A stretch of 16,363 nucleotides of DNA from Fimenecus sp051881415. Its GTDB lineage: Bacteria > Bacillota > Clostridia > Oscillospirales > Acutalibacteraceae. Below, one piece after another: positions 13,339 to 16,363 of the stretch (positions are counted from its first letter, which is position 1; each line of letters begins with the position of its first letter). The stretch lies in the NCBI GenBank assembly GCA_051881415.1, contig JBJEPV010000025.1:1-16363 (forward strand). Direction: 5' to 3'. The notes below the pieces were generated by a model. The model searched no databases. It worked only from the letters and a program-made list of their open reading frames with translations, and had not been told where the DNA came from. A program made the translations under genes and the position numbers.

Positions 13339-14127
13339 TTATTTTTTGCCGACAAAGAAGGTGCCGACCTGTTTGCCGTCAAGCGCCTTGTAAATCTCCT
13401 CGGGCGCAGAGCCGTTCATCACAATCACATCAATCCCCGCCTCGGTGGCAATCTGCGCGGCGTGGAGTTTTGTGACCATACCACCCGTGGAAAAGCGCGA
13501 GCCGTGCCCGCCTGCCGCCGCAAGCAAGTCCTCGGTAATTTCGTGCACCTCGGGGATAAGTCTTGCGGTTTCATCTTCCAACGGATTGGCGTCATACAGC
13601 CCGTCAATGTCGGTCAAAATAATCAGTGCATCCGCACCGATGAGCTTTGCCACAATCGCGGAGAGACTGTCGTTGTCGCCGTAGACGATTTCTTCAACGG
13701 CAACCGAGTCATTCTCATTGATAATCGGAATCGCGCCGAATTCAAAAATCTTTAAAAAGGCATTGGTGAGATTTTCGCGGCGTTCGGGATTTTCCACATC
13801 GCTTTTGGTCATCAAAAGCTGCCCGACGGTATGGCCGTATTCCCCGAACAGTTTGTCATACATAAACATTAACTCACACTGCCCGACGGTCGCCGCCGCC
13901 TGCCTGCCCGGCGTATCCTCGGGGCGTTCGCGCAGCCCCAATTTGCCGACGCCCACGCCGATGGCCCCCGAAGTGACCAGCGCGACCTCCATACCGGAAT
14001 TCACAATGTCGGACAGCACCGAAACCAATTTGTGCATCCGCCGAATATTCGTTTTGCCCGTATCATAGGTTAAGGTGGAAGTGCCCACCTTCACCACAAG
14101 CCGTTTTACATCCTTCAAAATCGCCAA
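13339..14127 (-). CDS. proB: Glutamate 5-kinase, short form without PUA domain
   Basis: ProB phosphorylates glutamate to gamma-glutamyl phosphate, the first and usually proline-inhibited step of proline synthesis. The 262-residue protein is a single amino-acid-kinase domain with VVKVGTSTLT near the start, VTSGAIGVGVGKLGL, IPIINENDSVAVEE, the nucleotide-binding YGDNDSLSA and LTDIDGLYDANP, and FSTGGMVTKLHAA. It lacks the C-terminal PUA domain of the ~370-residue E. coli form, as in several clostridia and streptococci. The start is TTG: 14127 gives MAILKDVKRLV, and TTG at 14118 gives MKDVKRLV, closer to many relatives. Neither has a strong ribosome binding site (GGGGCGAG upstream). It heads the proB-proA-unknown-rpe operon. 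Confidence 0.96.
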   Translation of the reverse strand: MAILKDVKRLVVKVGTSTLTYDTGKTNIRRMHKLVSVLSDIVNSGMEVALVTSGAIGVGVGKLGLRERPEDTPGRQAAATVGQCELMFMYDKLFGEYGHTVGQLLMTKSDVENPERRENLTNAFLKIFEFGAIPIINENDSVAVEEIVYGDNDSLSAIVAKLIGADALIILTDIDGLYDANPLEDETARLIPEVHEITEDLLAAAGGHGSRFSTGGMVTKLHAAQIATEAGIDVIVMNGSAPEEIYKALDGKQVGTFFVGKK

Positions 14128-14203
14128 AATCTCGCCCCGTTTATGTAAAAAATGAAAGTCTTATCTTCCCGCCGGAAAAACGGGCATAGATATAAGTATA
14201 AAC

Positions 14204-14232
14204 AGTATACCATACTTTTTCCCGTATCACAA
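14204..14232 (-). promoter_or_regulatory. Sigma-A promoter of the proBA operon
   Basis: On the minus strand the -35 is TTGTGA (14232-14227), the spacer is 17 nt, and the -10 is TATACT (14209-14204) with a TGG extension. The leader of about 70 nt is too short for a T-box, so no proline-tRNA riboswitch is inferred. Confidence 0.7.
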
Positions 14233-14258
14233 CAAAAAAATCAGGGCATTTGCCCCTG
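14233..14258 (-). terminator. Orphan terminator upstream of the proB promoter
   Basis: On the minus strand CAGGGGCA-AA-TGCCCTG is followed by ATTTTTTT, a clear Rho-independent terminator shape with one bulged base. No gene on this strand ends here: proB begins downstream, and the gene to the right runs the other way. Its T-run abuts the proB -35. It may insulate proBA from upstream antisense transcription or end a small RNA. Confidence 0.6.
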
Positions 14259-14358
14259 CAAACAGAACGAGGCGTAAAAAAGGGTATAATCGGCCCCTTT
14301 CGGGGTATTTTTAAAAAAATGTCTGCGGAACATTCCGGTAAAAATCGTGTTCCAAATG

Positions 14359-14387
14359 TTTACAAAAAGTTTATCTCGTGGTATCAT
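14359..14387 (+). promoter_or_regulatory. Sigma-A promoter of the radical SAM gene
   Basis: TTTACA (14359-14364), a 17-nt spacer and TATCAT (14382-14387) each match consensus at 5 of 6 positions. The transcript would start about 27 nt before the ATG at 14421, with AGAGGA as ribosome binding site. Confidence 0.75.
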
Positions 14388-14420
14388 AATGTGCGAAAAA
14401 ATGAAAAGAGGAACTGTGAT

Positions 14421-15923
14421 ATGGCAAAGTCCCACAAAGTACAGCGTGCGGCGATTGCGGTCGCTTTGGACCACACGCTGAAATATATTTATAAAAATCC
14501 GCAGGAAAACCTCGTAAAGCTTGCCGAACGCGTCGGCGGGCTTTTCGGCGGGTTGTTTCCAAAAGAAAACTTTGAGAAATTCAAAGCCGCGGCAAAAGAC
14601 CCCGAAAATGTTTGGACACAGTTCGCTCTGTCGATTTTACGCGATGTGCACCCGCATGTGGTCAAGCAAATGTTGCTGTCCTTAGGTGTGGACGCAGGGC
14701 TGTACGGCACCAAAACCGTGCGTGCACTGCGCGAAGAACTGCACTGCAATGTGCCGTTTATCATTTTGTTTGACCCGACAAGCGCCTGCAATTTAAAGTG
14801 CAAAGGTTGCTGGGCGGCGGAATACGGCCATAAGCAAAGCCTCTCAAACGAAGAAATGCAGTCCATTGTGTCGCAGGGCAAAGAAATGGGCACGCATTTT
14901 TATATGCTCACGGGCGGCGAGCCGCTCATCCGCAAAGATGACATTATTACGCTCGCGCGCAACAATTCGGACTGCGCCTTTGTCATATACACCAACGCCA
15001 CGCTCGTCGACCAAAAATTCTGCGACGAGATGAACGAGGTAGGCAATATCGGGCTGGCGCTCAGTTTGGAGGGCAGTGAAGCCTCGAACGACTGGCGGCG
15101 CGGCGACGGTGCGTACGAAAAGACGCTTGCGGCAATGGATTTACTGCAAAAAAACAAGTGCCTGTTCGGCGTTTCCGTTTGCTACACGCGCAAAAATTTG
15201 GAAACCGTCACAAGCGACGCGTTTATGGATATGATTATCGAAAAAGGCGCAAAATATGCCCTTTGCTTTAACTATATGCCCGTTGGGCACGACGCGGACA
15301 AAGCGTTAATCCCCACCCCCGAACAGCGCGAATATATGTATAAATGGCTGAAAAAAGTCCGCAATTCCAAAACAGGCAAGCCGATTTTTGTGATGGACTT
15401 CCAAAATGACGCGGAGTATGTCGGCGGGTGCATTGCCGGCGGCAGAAACTATTTCCATATCAATTCCGCGGGCGACATTGAGCCGTGCGTGTTCATTCAC
15501 TATTCCGACACGAATATCCGCACGCACACCTTAAAAGAGGCGTTGCAGTCGCCGCTGTTTATGCAGTATTATCACAACCAGCCGTTCAACGACAACCATC
15601 TGCGCCCCTGCCCGATGCTGGAAAATCCCGAATATCTGCGCAAAATGGTGAAGGAAAGCGGCGCGCATTCTTCGGATTTACTGCACGCGGAGGATGTAGA
15701 CACGCTGTGCGACAAATGCACGGATTTCGCCGCGGCCTGGGCACCCGAGGCAGAGCGCATTTGGACTTCGACCGCGCACCGCGACACGCACACGCAGTAT
15801 TACCGCGACACCGAGGAAGGCAAAGCCGCAGGCTGCCCCGGCGGGTGCGCGGGTTGTGCCGCCGCGAAAAGCGAGGGGCGCGAAGATTACGCCGCCGAAT
15901 GCGAAACGGAAAAACAGGCGTGA
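14421..15923 (+). CDS. Radical SAM protein with SPASM-like C-terminus, function unknown
   Basis: The 500-residue protein has a helical N-terminal region (1-115), a radical SAM core with the [4Fe-4S]/SAM motif C123-x3-C127-x2-C130 and GGEP (165-168), and a SPASM-like region with cysteines at 337, 356, 397, 430 and 433 likely holding auxiliary clusters. The stretches VGGCIAGGRNYFHIN, EPCVFIHYSD and LRPCPMLENPE mark a conserved Firmicutes family of radical SAM/SPASM proteins whose substrate is, to my knowledge, unestablished. The C-terminal tail adds a second C-x3-C-x2-C (472, 476, 479). The start at 14421 has AGAGGA upstream and fits the promoter; the frame extends upstream into that promoter. 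No small precursor peptide gene was seen nearby, so a peptide-maturation role has no local support. Confidence 0.92.
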   Translation: MAKSHKVQRAAIAVALDHTLKYIYKNPQENLVKLAERVGGLFGGLFPKENFEKFKAAAKDPENVWTQFALSILRDVHPHVVKQMLLSLGVDAGLYGTKTVRALREELHCNVPFIILFDPTSACNLKCKGCWAAEYGHKQSLSNEEMQSIVSQGKEMGTHFYMLTGGEPLIRKDDIITLARNNSDCAFVIYTNATLVDQKFCDEMNEVGNIGLALSLEGSEASNDWRRGDGAYEKTLAAMDLLQKNKCLFGVSVCYTRKNLETVTSDAFMDMIIEKGAKYALCFNYMPVGHDADKALIPTPEQREYMYKWLKKVRNSKTGKPIFVMDFQNDAEYVGGCIAGGRNYFHINSAGDIEPCVFIHYSDTNIRTHTLKEALQSPLFMQYYHNQPFNDNHLRPCPMLENPEYLRKMVKESGAHSSDLLHAEDVDTLCDKCTDFAAAWAPEAERIWTSTAHRDTHTQYYRDTEEGKAAGCPGGCAGCAAAKSEGREDYAAECETEKQA

Positions 15924-16046
15924 AATTCTATTTATATCCCAACGGTATTTTTTATTTGTATATCCCATTTCTATTTGGATGTCCCATCCGGATTATCTGC
16001 ATCTATAATCCTTATCTGCATTTATATTTCTTATGTTTATGTTCCC
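15924..16046. other. AT-rich spacer with degenerate short repeats
   Basis: Strikingly AT-rich relative to its surroundings. TATATCCCA or GATGTCCCA occurs three times and TTATCTGCATYTATA twice within 100 nt. No ORF with a ribosome binding site, tRNA or promoter is evident. Confidence 0.5.
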
Positions 16047-16076
16047 AAACGGGCGGCCGACCTTGGCCGCCCGTTT
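16047..16076 (+). terminator. Hairpin terminator candidate after the radical SAM gene
   Basis: AAACGGGCGGCC (16047-16058) pairs perfectly with GGCCGCCCGTTT (16065-16076) around GACCTT. The T-run is short (TTTGTTATT), so termination efficiency is uncertain. It lies 123 nt past the stop codon. Confidence 0.65.
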
Positions 16077-16079
16077 GTT

Positions 16080-16320
16080 ATTCTGCGCCTTCGGGCGAAA
16101 AAAACCACCCCATTGTCATTCTGCGCCGTCGGGCAAAAAAACCACCCCATTGTTATTCTGCGCCTTCGGGCAAAAAACCACCCCATTGTCATTCTGAGCC
16201 GTCGGGCAAAAAAACACCCCATTGTTTTTCTGCGCCGTCAGGCGAAAAAAACCGCCCCATTGTTATTCTGCGCCTTCGGGCAAAAAAACCGCCCCATTGT
16301 CATTCTGCGCCGTCAGGCGA
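16080..16320. repeat. Tandem array of 36-38-bp units, 6.5 copies
   Basis: Units start at 16080, 16118, 16155, 16191, 16227, 16265 and 16302 (the last diverges after about 19 nt). Each reads ATTCTGCGCC-NTCR-GGC, then A-rich, then CCACCCCATTGT. The CGCC-TTCG-GGCG core is a small hairpin whose loop varies between TTCG, GTCG and GTCA. The last unit passes into GAAGAATCTCGTTTCGCTC, resembling a widespread dispersed repeat, so the array looks like an amplified half of that element. From 16321 to the window end I see nothing else. Confidence 0.9.
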
Positions 16321-16363
16321 AGAATCTCGTTTCGCTCGGGTTTATTTTGTGCTATTGGAGATC

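Noticed and set aside
14128..14226. T-box leader for proBA
   Set aside because: The predicted leader is only about 70 nt and lacks a specifier loop or the T-box AGGGUGGNACCGCG-type motif.
14241..14310. Plus-strand TATAAT at 14285-14290 as the radical SAM promoter with an attenuator after it
   Set aside because: No -35 at suitable distance, and the following CCCC-TTTC-GGGG stem is only 4 bp; the promoter at 14359-14387 is much better placed.
16037..16222. Minus-strand 61-residue ORF with repeated FFARRRRITMGW-like units
   Set aside because: It is the translation of the 36-38-bp tandem DNA repeat, has no ribosome binding site, and the frame shifts with unit length; a shadow, not a gene.
16080..16320. 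Possible CRISPR array at the right edge
   Set aside because: Units of 36-38 bp are directly adjacent and nearly identical over their whole length, with no unique spacers.

Overview
The window reads as chromosomal DNA of a Gram-positive, spore-forming Firmicute, most likely a Clostridia member near Oscillospirales/Ruminococcaceae. This rests on strong AGGAGG-type ribosome binding sites with frequent TTG starts, sigma-A promoters of the TTGACA-N17-TATACT kind, RNase Y, a SpoIIQ-like M23 protein, a MecA-family adaptor, a yybP-ykoY riboswitch, and GC-rich palindromic intergenic repeats of the sort common in gut Clostridia. The lineage is an inference; no rRNA or other taxonomic marker is present.

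Layout. (1) 1-3176: rny (minus) and a SpoIIQ-like M23 gene (plus) diverge from one intergenic region. Downstream of each, in the same orientation relative to the gene, lies a copy of a dispersed repeat; the copy after the M23 gene is expanded into a mosaic of palindromes. (2) 3177-6068: a PacL/SERCA-type P-type ATPase (minus) has its own sigma-A promoter and a yybP-ykoY manganese riboswitch with a terminator platform, pointing to Mn2+ (and perhaps Ca2+) export. (3) 6065-9982: a minus-strand operon encodes RnfD-, RnfE- and RnfA-like membrane proteins plus a membrane-anchored DUF4015 (glycosyl-hydrolase-like) protein. RnfB, RnfC and RnfG are absent, and by eye all four cysteines that hold the intramembrane [2Fe-2S] cluster of RnfA/RnfE are replaced. 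This is the most unusual system in the window. (4) 10077-10616: a MecA-like adaptor gene (plus), convergent with and overlapping rpe. (5) 10597-14127: a minus-strand operon proB-proA-unknown membrane-anchored protein-rpe, combining the first two steps of proline synthesis with ribulose-phosphate 3-epimerase. (6) 14421-15923: a radical SAM/SPASM-like protein with an extra cysteine-rich tail (plus), followed by a perfect hairpin and a 36-38-bp tandem repeat array to the window end.

The genes are mostly housekeeping: RNA turnover, sporulation, metal homeostasis, proteolysis, and proline and pentose phosphate metabolism. The degenerate Rnf-like operon and the repeat elements are the parts that ordinary annotation does not explain. 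All family assignments were made by eye from motifs; no database search was run.
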